Shown: positions 26,981 to 35,535 of the stretch, one piece after another | Layout of the letters: every line of letters starts with the position of its first letter | Position numbering within the stretch: position 1 is the first letter of the stretch | NCBI GenBank assembly: GCA_003248565.1 | Contig: QFOV01000006.1 | Location: 1-64,000 of the forward strand | DNA length: 64,000 bases | Source: Stenotrophomonas sp. | GTDB lineage: Bacteria > Pseudomonadota > Gammaproteobacteria > Xanthomonadales > Xanthomonadaceae | Direction of reading: 5' to 3' | Notes under the pieces: generated by a model | What the model was told of the DNA's origin: nothing | Seen by the model: the letters and a program-made list of their open reading frames with translations, nothing else | Databases searched by the model: none | Position numbers and translations under genes: made by a program

Positions 26981-27063
26981 GCCGCGAAGCCACCGCTGCA
27001 TCCGGAATCATGCAGTGCGCGATCTGAAGAATGGCCAGCTTCACGGCTAACGCCGTTCCCACA
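26965..27063. repeat. REP pair overlapping the 3' end of cobS
   Basis: The left arm TGTGGGAGCGGCGTAAGCCG covers the last codons of cobS. The right arm is diverged (CACGGCTAACGCCGTTCCCACA). It separates cobS from the convergent TfoX_C gene. Confidence 0.85.
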
Positions 27064-27080
27064 AAAGCCTCTGGTGAGGC

Positions 27081-27440
27081 TCAGTCCTCGAAGCGGATCT
27101 CGCTGGCTTCTTCTTCATCAGCTTCGGCCTGCATATGCGTTTCATGCACCGGCCCGGCCTGTTGGCCTGCACGCGTGGTGGGCAGCGCGCCAACGGCGAC
27201 TTCGTACTCGGCGACCAGCTGCTGGCGACGCGCCTCGGGTATTTCCTGCCAATGGCAGCCGACCAAGGCGCCTTCAAGCGAATACAGCAGGTTGAGGCTG
27301 GGCTTGAAGCCGGCGCGGCGCACCTTCATGAACGCTGCGACCGGGCCGATCGCGCTCAGGTCCTGCTCGCTGCGCAAACCGACCTGACGCAGCCAGGCTG
27401 CACTCTTGGGGCCGATGTTGCGTAGCTTGGGGGCGCTCAT
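27081..27440 (-). CDS. TfoX C-terminal-domain protein
   Basis: This 119-residue protein matches the TfoX_C domain (residues 1-80: LRNIGPKSAAWLRQVGLRS, LSAIGPVAAFMKVRRAG, LNLLYSLEGALVGCHW). A variable acidic tail (EADEEEASEIRFED) follows. Full-length TfoX/Sxy activates competence genes; stand-alone C-terminal domains are common and of unknown function, and adopt a helix-hairpin-helix-like fold. It overlaps the msrC stop by four bases and is translationally coupled to it. Confidence 0.85.
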   Translation of the reverse strand: MSAPKLRNIGPKSAAWLRQVGLRSEQDLSAIGPVAAFMKVRRAGFKPSLNLLYSLEGALVGCHWQEIPEARRQQLVAEYEVAVGALPTTRAGQQAGPVHETHMQAEADEEEASEIRFED

Positions 27441-27919
27441 TGCAGCGCCTCGACAAACACCTGGGCGATGGCTTCCAGCCCCAGCTGGTCGTCGGCGTCG
27501 AAACGCGCGAGCACCGGGCTGTCGATGTCGAATACGCCAATCAACGTGCCGTTGTTGACCAGGGGCACGACCAGTTCCGAGCGCGAGGCCGAGTCGCAGG
27601 CGATATGGCCGGGGAACGCATCCACATCCTCGATGCGCTGGGTCTGGCGGCTGCTGGCAGCGGCGCCACACACGCCCTTGGACAGCGGAATGCGCACGCA
27701 GGCCGGCAAGCCCTGGAACGGGCCAACCACCAATTCCTTGCCGTCGTAGAAGTAGAAACCCACCCAGTTGAGCTGCGGCAGCGCGTGGTAGACCAGTGCC
27801 GACAGGTTGGCAGCATTGGCAACGCGGTCTGCTTCGCCATGGACCAGAGCGCGGGCCTGGGCCAGCAGCTGGGCGTATTGTTCCGGCTTGCTGCCGGTGA
27901 GGGTGTCGGTGTTGAACAT
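27437..27919 (-). CDS. msrC: Free methionine-(R)-sulfoxide reductase (GAF fold)
   Basis: This 160-residue GAF-domain enzyme reduces free Met-R-sulfoxide using thioredoxin and protects against oxidants. The three functional cysteines are present as Cys74 (LPACVRIP), Cys84 (KGVCGAA) and Cys108 (HIACDSASRSELVVP), with the same spacing as E. coli fRMsr (84, 94, 118). The length is normal. It is the first gene of a two-gene unit with the TfoX_C protein. Confidence 0.95.
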   Translation of the reverse strand: MFNTDTLTGSKPEQYAQLLAQARALVHGEADRVANAANLSALVYHALPQLNWVGFYFYDGKELVVGPFQGLPACVRIPLSKGVCGAAASSRQTQRIEDVDAFPGHIACDSASRSELVVPLVNNGTLIGVFDIDSPVLARFDADDQLGLEAIAQVFVEALQ

Positions 27920-28007
27920 CAGGAGAGTCTAGCCGCTGCGTGGTCGTCGATTTTGCCAGCCGCTGCCGCCGAGCGCAGCCATCGGCAATGGAATGCTGGA
28001 TCGCAGG

Positions 28008-28046
28008 CAAAAAAAGACCCGGCAGCGGGAGGGAGCTACCGGGTCT
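28008..28046 (-). terminator. Intrinsic terminator of the phasin gene
   Basis: On the minus strand the stem AGACCCGG/CCGGGTCT is followed by seven consecutive T residues, about 45 bases after the phasin stop. Confidence 0.92.
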
Positions 28047-28091
28047 GGGATTGCGCGGGGGAGGGACCGCGCAAATTCTGTTGTCTGGGTA

Positions 28092-28445
28092 TCAGCGCGT
28101 CTTGCGCTCGGGTTTGGCAGCGAAAGGCTGGCGAACCAATGCGCCCAATGCCTCGCCGGTCTTCAGGCTGAGCCCGACCACTTCCTGGTTGGCATTGGCC
28201 AGTCGTTCCATGTTCTCGCGTGCCAGCTGCATGCCCTTGGGCAGCAGCGCCTGCAGATCCGCCTGCGCGCCGGCCTGGGCCAGTTCGCCGAAGAAGCCAG
28301 CCGCAGCCGTGGTGTTGCGCTCGAACGCGCGCAGCTGCACGCCAAACACGCTTTCAGCATTTTCCAAGGCGAGCCGGTTGGCACGGTTGGCAGCAGCGGC
28401 GAGCTGCTGGGTGTAGCTGCTGAAGTCGTTGAACTGAGCGGACAT
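28092..28445 (-). CDS. Phasin family protein
   Basis: This 117-residue, helix-rich, alanine-rich protein matches the phasin_2 family (ANRANRLALENAESVFGVQLRAFE, NANQEVVGLSLKTGEAL). Phasins coat polyhydroxyalkanoate granules. Many xanthomonads carry short phasin-like proteins without strong PHA storage, so a more general surface or stress role is possible. The start at 28445 excludes a long upstream extension that reads through repeats. A 17-bp palindrome at 28511-28527 lies in its promoter region, and a strong terminator follows the gene. Confidence 0.85.
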   Translation of the reverse strand: MSAQFNDFSSYTQQLAAAANRANRLALENAESVFGVQLRAFERNTTAAAGFFGELAQAGAQADLQALLPKGMQLARENMERLANANQEVVGLSLKTGEALGALVRQPFAAKPERKTR

Positions 28446-28510
28446 CAAGGTGATCCGGCGGGCTTGTTGCGTTGCAGCATAACGCGGAATTGGCGCGGTG
28501 CAACATAAAA

Positions 28511-28527
28511 TTCTGAACTGTTCAGAA
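28511..28527. promoter_or_regulatory. 17-bp perfect palindrome upstream of the phasin gene
   Basis: TTCTGAAC-T-GTTCAGAA is a perfect 8+1+8 palindrome, 66 bases before the phasin ATG. On the minus strand it lies just upstream of TTGCAC and TATGCT elements spaced 16 bases apart, a plausible promoter. It looks like a dimeric-regulator site. Confidence 0.5.
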
Positions 28528-28536
28528 CTCGTCTCT

Positions 28537-28604
28537 GTAGCGCCGAGCCATGCTCGGCTGGGGCGTTCCCGGTAAGGCCTCTGCCGAGCATGGCTCGGCA
28601 CTAC
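28537..28604. repeat. SMAG repeat pair 1
   Basis: A GTAG-started CCGAGCCATGCTCGG palindrome faces its inverted copy ending in CTAC. Confidence 0.85.
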
Positions 28605-28753
28605 CGCGCTCGTTTGCCGCAGACGAGCGCCCCCTCCCTTTGCCGCAGGCAAGGGGAGGGTTGGGGAGGGGTTGGCTTTGGGGCTCCATGCATGGGCCAA
28701 CGTCGCGGCTTACGCCGCTCCCACAAGCGCCGGTGCATGGTGGGGGAAGCCAT

Positions 28754-28821
28754 GTAGAGCCGAGCCATGCTCGGCTGAGGCGTTCCCGGTAAAGCTCCTG
28801 CCGAGCATGGCTCGGCACTAC
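28754..28821. repeat. SMAG repeat pair 2
   Basis: This is a second pair of the same type and length (68 bases), ending 10 bases before the queD stop. Between the two pairs lie a half REP (GGCTTACGCCGCTCCCACA, about 28708-28726) and a CCCCTCCC palindrome near 28629-28655. No gene lies between 28446 and 28831. Confidence 0.85.
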
Positions 28822-28831
28822 GAGGTTGCTA

Positions 28832-29188
28832 TCAGGCGCCCTTGTAGCTGCAGCCGGAGGTGCAGGTTTCGTGCACGACTACTTCGCTGAGCAGCGGCAG
28901 TGCCGGCTTCAGCTTTTCCCAGATCCACATCGCCAGGCGTTCGCTGGTGGGGTTCTCCAGGCCGGGGATGTCGTTGAGGTAGTTGTGGTCGAGCTGGTCG
29001 TAGAGCGGCTGGAAGGCGGCCTTCAGATCGCTGAAGTCCATGATCCAGCCGGTCTCCGGGCCGGGTTCGCCGCTGACCCGCAGTTCCACGCGGAACGAGT
29101 GGCCGTGCAGGCGCGAGCACTTGTGGCCGACCGGGACGTTGGGCAGCCGGTGTGCGGCTTCGAGGGTGAAAACCTTGAAAATATCCAT
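28832..29188 (-). CDS. queD: 6-carboxy-5,6,7,8-tetrahydropterin synthase
   Basis: This 118-residue QueD/PTPS-family enzyme converts dihydroneopterin triphosphate to 6-carboxytetrahydropterin in queuosine (preQ0) synthesis. The zinc-binding histidines are in AAHRLPN and RLHGHSF. Cys22 region (HKCSRLHGH), LDHNYLND and [12 protein letters not shown] complete the family pattern. The start at 29188 ([13 protein letters not shown]) matches the family; the longer frame adds 19 unconserved residues. No preQ1 riboswitch was recognised. It is divergent from a TBDR gene. Confidence 0.95.
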   Translation of the reverse strand: MDIFKVFTLEAAHRLPNVPVGHKCSRLHGHSFRVELRVSGEPGPETGWIMDFSDLKAAFQPLYDQLDHNYLNDIPGLENPTSERLAMWIWEKLKPALPLLSEVVVHETCTSGCSYKGA

Positions 29189-29254
29189 GGGCGTAATTGT
29201 AGGGTGCCGCCGTCGCTGCGCGTATGCGCCAGTGATGCCAGTCATATTTTCATA

Positions 29255-29268
29255 TCCATCCGGATGGA
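29255..29268. promoter_or_regulatory. 14-bp perfect palindrome upstream of a TBDR gene
   Basis: TCCATCCGGATGGA is a perfect palindrome in the queD/TBDR divergent gap, 67 bases from queD and 105 from the receptor. It may be an operator; no regulator gene is adjacent. Confidence 0.35.
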
Positions 29269-29372
29269 GCGATGTAACGGATGGTTATGTGCGAATGCAA
29301 CAAAGTGATTGGCCGGACATTTGCCGTTCATGAGGTACTGGCGCCGTTGTCATTCACCTCTCCCCGGATTCC

Positions 29373-32003
29373 ATGCCTACTCGCTCCTTGCTCGCCTTCG
29401 CGGTGGCCGCTGCCATCGCTGCTCCTTCCCTCGCCCTGGCCGAAGCCGCTGCCGATGGCAGCAAGACCCTCGATGCGGTCCGTGTCACCGGCTCCAACAT
29501 CAAGCGCACCGATACCGAGACCGCCAACCCGGTGCAGGTGATCGAACGCCAACAACTGGAGCAGACCGGCAAGGCCAGCGTGGCTGACCTGCTGCGTTCG
29601 ATCTCTGCCAACACCGGCAACGCCAGCAACGAAACCAGCAACAGCGGTTGGGCCTCGGGCTCGGCCGGCATCGGCCTGCGCGGCCTGTCGCAGAAGAACA
29701 CGCTGGTGCTGCTCAATGGTCGCCGTCTGGCCAATTACGGCTTCCCGTCCGGCGGTCTGTCGGACACCTTCGTCGACCTCAACGCGCTTCCCCTCGTGGC
29801 GGTGGAACGCATCGAAGTGCTGAAGGACGGCGCCTCGGCGGTATACGGCTCCGATGCAGTCGCCGGCGTGGTCAACATCATCACCCGGCAGAACTTTGAA
29901 GGCGCCGAAGTCGGCGTCAGCGGCGGCACCTCCGAAGCCGGTGGGCTGGATCAGCAGAATCTCAAGTTCGTCGGCGGCCTCGGCGACCTGGACCGCGATG
30001 GTTACAACATCCTGGTGTCGCTGGAAGGCTATAACCGCGACCGACTGGACCAGGACCAGCGCGACCTGACCCGCTCGGGCATCTATACCGACAAGGCCGG
30101 TGGCCGCTGGAACGGCTGGTCGGCCAAGGGCGCGCGTTATCTGATTGATGGCAAGTCGGTGCCGATGCTGGACGCCGCCGGCAACTGCCCGGAAGGCACG
30201 GTACTCACCGCCAGCGCACCGATCGATGGCCTGGCCGGAGACACCTGCGCCTTCAACCAGGCGCCGTATACCACGCTGATCCCGTCGACCAAGCGCTGGC
30301 AGGCCTATGTCAACGGCACGCTGCGCATCAATGATTCGGTGGAAGCCTTCGCCGATGTGATCTACAGCGACATCAAGGGTGTGTCGTGGTTCGGCTCCAG
30401 CCCGTTCTTCACCCTGGAAAGTGGCCGTTTCGCGCTCAACGCCGATACCGGCCTGGCCGAGCCGGTGCGTTCGACCCTGCCGGCAGGCAATCCGTACAAC
30501 CCGTACGGCGTGGACGTGCCGATCGAATACACCTTCTTCAACCTCGGCGGCACCATCAAGACCAATCGTTCGCGTTCCTATCGCGGCGTGCTTGGCCTGC
30601 GCGGGCAGACCGAGAAGTGGGACTGGGAAGTCGGCGCTTTCCAGGCGGCCAGCAAGCAGCGCGAGACCGTCTCGGGCGGCTTTGCCAATCGCTGGACGCT
30701 GTATGACGCACTGGCCAGCGGCAGCTACAACCTGCTCAATCCGTCAGCGACGGATCCGGCGGTGCTTGCAGCGATTGGCCTGAGCACGCTGCGCCCGGCC
30801 GAATCGGTGCTCAAGGGTGTCGATGCCAAGGTGTCCGGTACTTTGGGTGCAACCTGGGCGGGCGAGATTGGCTTCGCCGCCGGTGCCGAATGGCGTCAGG
30901 AGAAGCTCGATTCAAACAATCCCTGGCAGATCGATGCAGGCCTGCAGGTGCGCCCGGCGATCGCCGAAGTGCACGGCCAGCGCCAGGTCAGCGCCGCCTA
31001 TGCGGAAGTAAGCGTGCCGTTGCACAGCACACTGGAACTGCAGGCGGCCGCGCGTGCCGATCATTACAGTGACTTCGGCAATGCGTTCTCGCCCAAGCTC
31101 GGCCTGCGCTGGCAGCCGCTGGATTGGTTGCTGGTGCGTGCCGCTGCCTCGCGTGGTTTCCGTGCGCCGTCGCTGTCGGAGAACTCGGCATCGACCAGCA
31201 TCGCCTATGGCTCGGTGGTTGACCCGCACGATCCGGATGTTGCCGGTTCGCGCCAGAACCCGACCTTCTTCACCGTCGGCAACACCAACCTCGATCCGGA
31301 GCGCACGCGCAGCTTCAACGCCGGCTTCGTGTTGTCGCCGTGGCAGAACACCAACCTCAGCGTCGATTACTACCGCATCAAGCTGGACAACCTGATCGGC
31401 ACCGGCAACACCACCACGCTGGTGGCGGACAACAATCCGGCCGATGTGCTGCGTGACTCACGCGGCAAGTTGCTTGCGGTCTACAACCGTTACCAGAACC
31501 TGAGCCAGCTGGAGACCTCCGGCATCGACATCGAGCTGCGCCAGCGTTGGCAGACAGCAAGCGCAGGTGACTTCGGCCTGTCCTCGGCGCTGACCTATGT
31601 CATCGATTACAAGCGTCCGCAGGTTGTGGGCGGTCCGTTGGTGGATTACGCCGGCTCCAACCTCGGCCCGTCGTTGCCGGACACCAAGGCCACCACCACG
31701 CTGGATTGGGCCTTGGGTGATTGGCGCACCGCGCTGACCTGGTACTACACCAGCAGCTATGACCAGGAAGGCAGTGCCGCGGCGAAGGCCGTGCAGAAGG
31801 AGGTCGCCAGCTACAGCCAGTTCGATTTGTACCTGGGCTACACCGGCATCGACAAGCTGACCGTGTACGCAAAGGTGCAGAACATCGGTGACCGCCAGCC
31901 GCCGTACGACGCCACCTTCCCAGGCGTGCGCGCACCGTACGATTTCAGCCAGTACGACCTGCGTGGACGCTATTACACGCTGGGTTTTGATTACCGCTTC
32001 TAA
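29373..32003 (+). CDS. TonB-dependent receptor, ligand unknown
   Basis: This 876-residue outer-membrane receptor has a signal peptide (AFAVAAAIAAPSLALA), TonB-box-like TLDAVRVTGSNIKR, and a plug with IGLRGLSQKNTLVLLNGRR and KDGASAVYGSDAVAGVVNII. The barrel ends in Phe (YTLGFDYRF). The start with TGSNIKR and the size place it with the large nutrient-type TBDRs rather than classical siderophore receptors. It is monocistronic in this view: a repeat cluster follows. The nearest downstream gene is an exported peptidase, 485 bases away, and may be unrelated. Confidence 0.85.
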   Translation: MPTRSLLAFAVAAAIAAPSLALAEAAADGSKTLDAVRVTGSNIKRTDTETANPVQVIERQQLEQTGKASVADLLRSISANTGNASNETSNSGWASGSAGIGLRGLSQKNTLVLLNGRRLANYGFPSGGLSDTFVDLNALPLVAVERIEVLKDGASAVYGSDAVAGVVNIITRQNFEGAEVGVSGGTSEAGGLDQQNLKFVGGLGDLDRDGYNILVSLEGYNRDRLDQDQRDLTRSGIYTDKAGGRWNGWSAKGARYLIDGKSVPMLDAAGNCPEGTVLTASAPIDGLAGDTCAFNQAPYTTLIPSTKRWQAYVNGTLRINDSVEAFADVIYSDIKGVSWFGSSPFFTLESGRFALNADTGLAEPVRSTLPAGNPYNPYGVDVPIEYTFFNLGGTIKTNRSRSYRGVLGLRGQTEKWDWEVGAFQAASKQRETVSGGFANRWTLYDALASGSYNLLNPSATDPAVLAAIGLSTLRPAESVLKGVDAKVSGTLGATWAGEIGFAAGAEWRQEKLDSNNPWQIDAGLQVRPAIAEVHGQRQVSAAYAEVSVPLHSTLELQAAARADHYSDFGNAFSPKLGLRWQPLDWLLVRAAASRGFRAPSLSENSASTSIAYGSVVDPHDPDVAGSRQNPTFFTVGNTNLDPERTRSFNAGFVLSPWQNTNLSVDYYRIKLDNLIGTGNTTTLVADNNPADVLRDSRGKLLAVYNRYQNLSQLETSGIDIELRQRWQTASAGDFGLSSALTYVIDYKRPQVVGGPLVDYAGSNLGPSLPDTKATTTLDWALGDWRTALTWYYTSSYDQEGSAAAKAVQKEVASYSQFDLYLGYTGIDKLTVYAKVQNIGDRQPPYDATFPGVRAPYDFSQYDLRGRYYTLGFDYRF

Positions 32004-32023
32004 TTGAAAGCCCGCAGTGCTTT

Positions 32024-32425
32024 AGCCCCTCTCCCGTTTACGGGGTGAGTGGGGCAGATTGCGAACCACCGGTTCGCTGCCCGTCGAACGCCCTTGCGCC
32101 AGCGCAAGGGCCGGGGCGCGGAGCGGGGGGTGGGGTGAGGGCAGTTTTTGAAGCATTACCGGGAAAGCCTCTGCCGAGCATGGCTCGGCACTACAGGCCC
32201 TGCTCTTGCTCAAAGCCCCTCTCCCGCATGCGGGAGAGGGGTTGGGGTGAGGGCAGCTTTTGGAGCATTACCGGGAAAGCCTCTGCCGAGCATGGCTCGG
32301 CACTACAGGCCCCGCTCTTGCTCAAAGCCCCTCTCCCGCTTGCGGGAGAGGGGTTGGGGTGAGGGCAGCTCTGCCGCGCTGGAACCATGCCGGTAAGGCT
32401 TCTGCCGAGCGTGGCTCGGCACTAC
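32024..32425. repeat. Repeat cluster: CTCTCCCG palindromes and SMAG elements with 112-bp period
   Basis: A diverged CTCTCCCG element is followed by units starting at 32137, 32249 and 32361, exactly 112 bases apart. Units one and two hold a CTGCCGAGCATGGCTCGGCA SMAG stem plus a CTCTCCCG palindrome and are almost identical; the third is partial. The cluster fills the gap between the TBDR and peptidase genes and contains no gene. Confidence 0.9.
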
Positions 32426-32488
32426 ATGTTTCGCTTTTTCATTCGAAGTCCCGCAACAACGTTCATGCAATAGGGGAGTGCTCCATCC

Positions 32489-35065
32489 ATGTCGTTCCGC
32501 TTTTCACGTCTGCTGCCAGTGCTGTTGCTGGTAACACTTGTCAGTCTGTCGCCGGCCCATGCCCAGAACAGCTACTACTTCCCCACCGCGCAGCAGTTCG
32601 ATGCAAAGGTGCCATCGCCGCAACAGTTCCTCGGCTACGAGATCGGCAGCCACTACACCCGGCATGACCAGCTGGTGGCCTACTTCAATGAGCTCGCGCG
32701 GGTCTCGGACAAGGTCAAGGTCGAGGTCATCGGCCAGAGTTACGAGCAGCGTCCGCTGCTGCTGGTAACGATCACCTCGGCACGCAACCACGCGCGCAGC
32801 GCCGAGATCGCCGCCCAGCGACAGGCATTGATCGACCCGGCCCAGCCCTTGCCCGGTGCCGATGCACCAGCGGTGGCCTGGCTGGGTTACAGCGTGCACG
32901 GCAACGAAACCTCCAGCGGCGAAGCCGCGATGCTCACTGCCTACTACCTGGCTGCCAACCAGGATGCGGAAACCGCGCGCTGGCTGGATCAGGCTGTTGT
33001 GGTGATTGATCCGGCACAGAACCCGGATGGACGCGACCGTGCCGCCAACTGGCATAACGCCTGGGGATCGCGTCCGCCATCGGCTGATCCGGCCGACAAG
33101 GAACATGTCGAGCCGTTCCCCAGCGGTCGCGTCAATCACTACTTCACCGATCTCAACCGCGATTGGCTTGCCCTGGCACAAACCGACAGCTGGCCGAAGG
33201 TCGCACAGTTCCATCGCTGGTACCCGAACATCCAGATCGACTTCCACGAGATGGGCAAGGACAGCACCTATTACTTCGAGCCGTCGCCGAAGAGCATGGA
33301 AAGCCCCCTGCTGCCCAAGTCTTCGTATGAGGCGAACAAGTGGCTGGCACGTTTCCATGCCAAGGCGTTGGATGATCTGGGATCGCTGTATTACACCGGC
33401 GAGAACTTCGACAACTTCTCGCCGATCTATGGCTCGACTTATCCGGATTTCCACGGCGCGGTGGGTGTGACCGTGGAGCAGGCCAGTTCGCGTGGTCTGG
33501 TGCAGGAGTCGGTCAATGGTCCGTTGCATTTCAACTTCACCGTCCGCAACCAGGTGGCGACGGGCCTGGCCAGCGTGCGTGGTGTCGTTGAAGACCGTGA
33601 TCGTCTGTTTGCGCTGCAGAAGGACTTCTTCCGCAGCGCGTTGAAGCAGGCTTCGGCCTATCCGGTGCATGACTGGGTGTTCGGCGATGCTGCCGACGCC
33701 ACTTTGACCCGCAAGCTTCTCGCGGTGTTGTTGCAGCATCGCATCGAGGTACATGCGCTGGCGCGCGATGTGGAAGTGGATGGCAAGCGCTTCCAGGCCG
33801 GTTCGGCATACGTGGTGCCGGCACGGCAGCCGCAGTTCCGCCTCGCGCATTCGATCTTCGAGTTCACCCCGGCGGTGAAGGGAGACGTGTTCTATAGCGG
33901 CACCTCGTATGCGGTGGCGCCTGCCTATGGCCTGCGTTATGCCGGTAGCCGTGGTGCCGTGCCGAGCGGTGCGTTGGTGGACGCGGTGCCGGTGGCACAA
34001 GGTGGCATCAGCGGCGGCCGTGCTGGCTTCGCCTATGTGGCCGATGCACGTGACTTCGGTAGCTTCCGTCTGTTGGGTGGTCTGCTGAGTGACAACGTGC
34101 GTGTGCGCACCGCGCACCAGCCGTTCACTGCGGCTACTGCGAACGGTGATGTGGCGTTCGGTCATGGCGCCGTGGTGATTCCGGTTGCAGGTCAAACCCT
34201 GGATGCGGAGGCACTGCAGGCCAAGGTCTTGGCACGTGCACAGGAAGCCGGCGTCACGGTCTACGCCTTGGCCAGTGGCCGCGCAGCCAGTGGCATCGAT
34301 CTTGGCAGCGACAATGTGCGTGTATTGCGCACGCCGAGCATCGCCTTGGTGATGGGCGAGGGTGTGTCCGCCACTGAGATTGGCTCGACCTGGTTCTCGC
34401 TGGATACCTCGCTGGGCTTGCCGTCCAGCAAGCTTGATCCGTCGCAGTTGGCCAGCGTTGATCTGGCGCGCTACACCTCGATCGTGCTCTCCGGCGGCAC
34501 CTATACCAACGTCAGCGATGCCGGTGTGGCGGCGCTGAAACGCTGGATTGCTGCCGGTGGTTCGCTGGTGGTTTATGGCAGCGGCGCGCGCTGGGCGATC
34601 GACAAGGGTCTTGCCGAAGCCAAGCTGCGCGAAGGCGACAAGAAGGATGAGGCTGAGCGGTTGGATTTCGGTACGGTGCGTGATGTGTTCGCGCTGGGTC
34701 GGGTCAGCGGCAACATCCTGAGCGCTGATATCGATCCGACCCATCCGCTGGGCTTTGGTGTGCAGCAGCGTCGCATCTGGGTCAACAAGGAAGGCGGGCT
34801 GGTATTCGAGCCGGTGAAGAACGCGTTCCTCAATGTGGTGAACATCGACCGCGAGCCGGTGGTGAATGGCTATCTGTCCGATGCCAATCGCGCGCGCGTT
34901 TCAGGTTCGAGCTATCTGCAGGTCGTGCCGACTGGCAACGGCAATGTGGTGTTGTTTGCCGATGACCCGGCGCACCGCAAGTATTGGCATGGCACCGAGC
35001 GCTTGTTGCTCAATGCCTTGCTGCAGGCGAACCATTTGAGCACCCCGCGCCAGCGCGGGGAGTAA
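32489..35065 (+). CDS. Exported M14-family zinc carboxypeptidase
   Basis: This 858-residue protein has a signal peptide (LLPVLLLVTLVSLSPAHA) followed by an M14 peptidase domain. The zinc ligands are visible as His137/Glu140 in GYSVHGNETSSGEAA and His253 in DFHEMGKDS; NPDGRDR is at about 178-184. The C-terminal third (VMGEGVSATEIGSTWFSLD, VLSGGTYTNV, GGSLVVYG) resembles a class-I glutamine-amidotransferase-like fold often fused to this subgroup. It probably trims peptides in the periplasm or outside the cell. A GC hairpin (CCCCGCGC/GCGCGGGG) overlaps the last codons. Confidence 0.88.
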   Translation: MSFRFSRLLPVLLLVTLVSLSPAHAQNSYYFPTAQQFDAKVPSPQQFLGYEIGSHYTRHDQLVAYFNELARVSDKVKVEVIGQSYEQRPLLLVTITSARNHARSAEIAAQRQALIDPAQPLPGADAPAVAWLGYSVHGNETSSGEAAMLTAYYLAANQDAETARWLDQAVVVIDPAQNPDGRDRAANWHNAWGSRPPSADPADKEHVEPFPSGRVNHYFTDLNRDWLALAQTDSWPKVAQFHRWYPNIQIDFHEMGKDSTYYFEPSPKSMESPLLPKSSYEANKWLARFHAKALDDLGSLYYTGENFDNFSPIYGSTYPDFHGAVGVTVEQASSRGLVQESVNGPLHFNFTVRNQVATGLASVRGVVEDRDRLFALQKDFFRSALKQASAYPVHDWVFGDAADATLTRKLLAVLLQHRIEVHALARDVEVDGKRFQAGSAYVVPARQPQFRLAHSIFEFTPAVKGDVFYSGTSYAVAPAYGLRYAGSRGAVPSGALVDAVPVAQGGISGGRAGFAYVADARDFGSFRLLGGLLSDNVRVRTAHQPFTAATANGDVAFGHGAVVIPVAGQTLDAEALQAKVLARAQEAGVTVYALASGRAASGIDLGSDNVRVLRTPSIALVMGEGVSATEIGSTWFSLDTSLGLPSSKLDPSQLASVDLARYTSIVLSGGTYTNVSDAGVAALKRWIAAGGSLVVYGSGARWAIDKGLAEAKLREGDKKDEAERLDFGTVRDVFALGRVSGNILSADIDPTHPLGFGVQQRRIWVNKEGGLVFEPVKNAFLNVVNIDREPVVNGYLSDANRARVSGSSYLQVVPTGNGNVVLFADDPAHRKYWHGTERLLLNALLQANHLSTPRQRGE

Positions 35066-35085
35066 CAAAGCCCCTGAGGCCTGAG

Positions 35086-35240
35086 CCCCTCTCCCGCATG
35101 CGGGAGAGGGGTTGGGGTGAGGGTGCGGTGCGCAGCACCGTGCAGTTCCACTTTGTTTATGCATGCAGCGGGTATTGCAAAGGCAAAAGCTGCCCTCATC
35201 CGCCCCTTCAGGGCACCTTCTCCCGTAAACGGGAGAAGGT
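35086..35240. repeat. Two CTCTCCCG-type palindromes in opposite orientation
   Basis: One copy (35086-35123) has a GCATGC centre and the usual GGTTGGGGTGAGGG tail. The second (35191-35240) is inverted and has a variant head (CCCTCATCCGCCCC) and the stem CCTTCTCCCG-TAAA-CGGGAGAAGG. The layout repeats that at 5303-5470. Confidence 0.85.
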
Positions 35241-35244
35241 ATTT

Positions 35245-35388
35245 GCCAAAGCCAAAGCCAAAGCCAAAGCCAAAGCCAAAGCCGAAGCCGAAGCCAAAGC
35301 TCAAAGCTCAAAGCTCAAAGCCAAAGCCAAAGCCAAAAGCTCAAAGCTCAAAGCTGAAAGCCAAAAGCTAAAAGCTAAAAGCTAAAGC
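35245..35388. repeat. GCCAAA hexamer/heptamer tandem array
   Basis: About 24 units are present. First come GCCAAA and GCCGAA hexamers, then GCTCAAA heptamers, then GCTAAAA units. They begin right after the second palindrome, as in the array at 5471. No gene lies between 35066 and 35535. Confidence 0.85.
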
Positions 35389-35476
35389 AGCTTGGCTGCG
35401 GCCAGTTCGGAGCAGACGCGATGCCAGGTTCTCGACGTGGCAATGACGGGCGTTCCCTTCTCCCGCACAGAAACCA

Positions 35477-35506
35477 GAAAGGCCGACGCAATGCGTCGGC
35501 CTTTCT
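35477..35506 (-). terminator. Intrinsic terminator of rhlE
   Basis: A long stem (GAAAGGCCGACGC/GCGTCGGCCTTTC) lies about 30 bases after the rhlE stop, with T/C-rich sequence on both sides. It may work in both directions. Confidence 0.8.
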
Positions 35507-35535
35507 TTGCTTCTCATCCCAACAAAAAGTTGGAA

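Noticed and set aside
32504..34744. 746-codon antisense frame inside the M14 peptidase gene
   Set aside because: Shadow frame. The plus strand has zinc-ligand motifs and a signal peptide.
35245..35388. GCCAAA array considered as a CRISPR array
   Set aside because: Units of 6-7 bases with no spacers and no cas genes.
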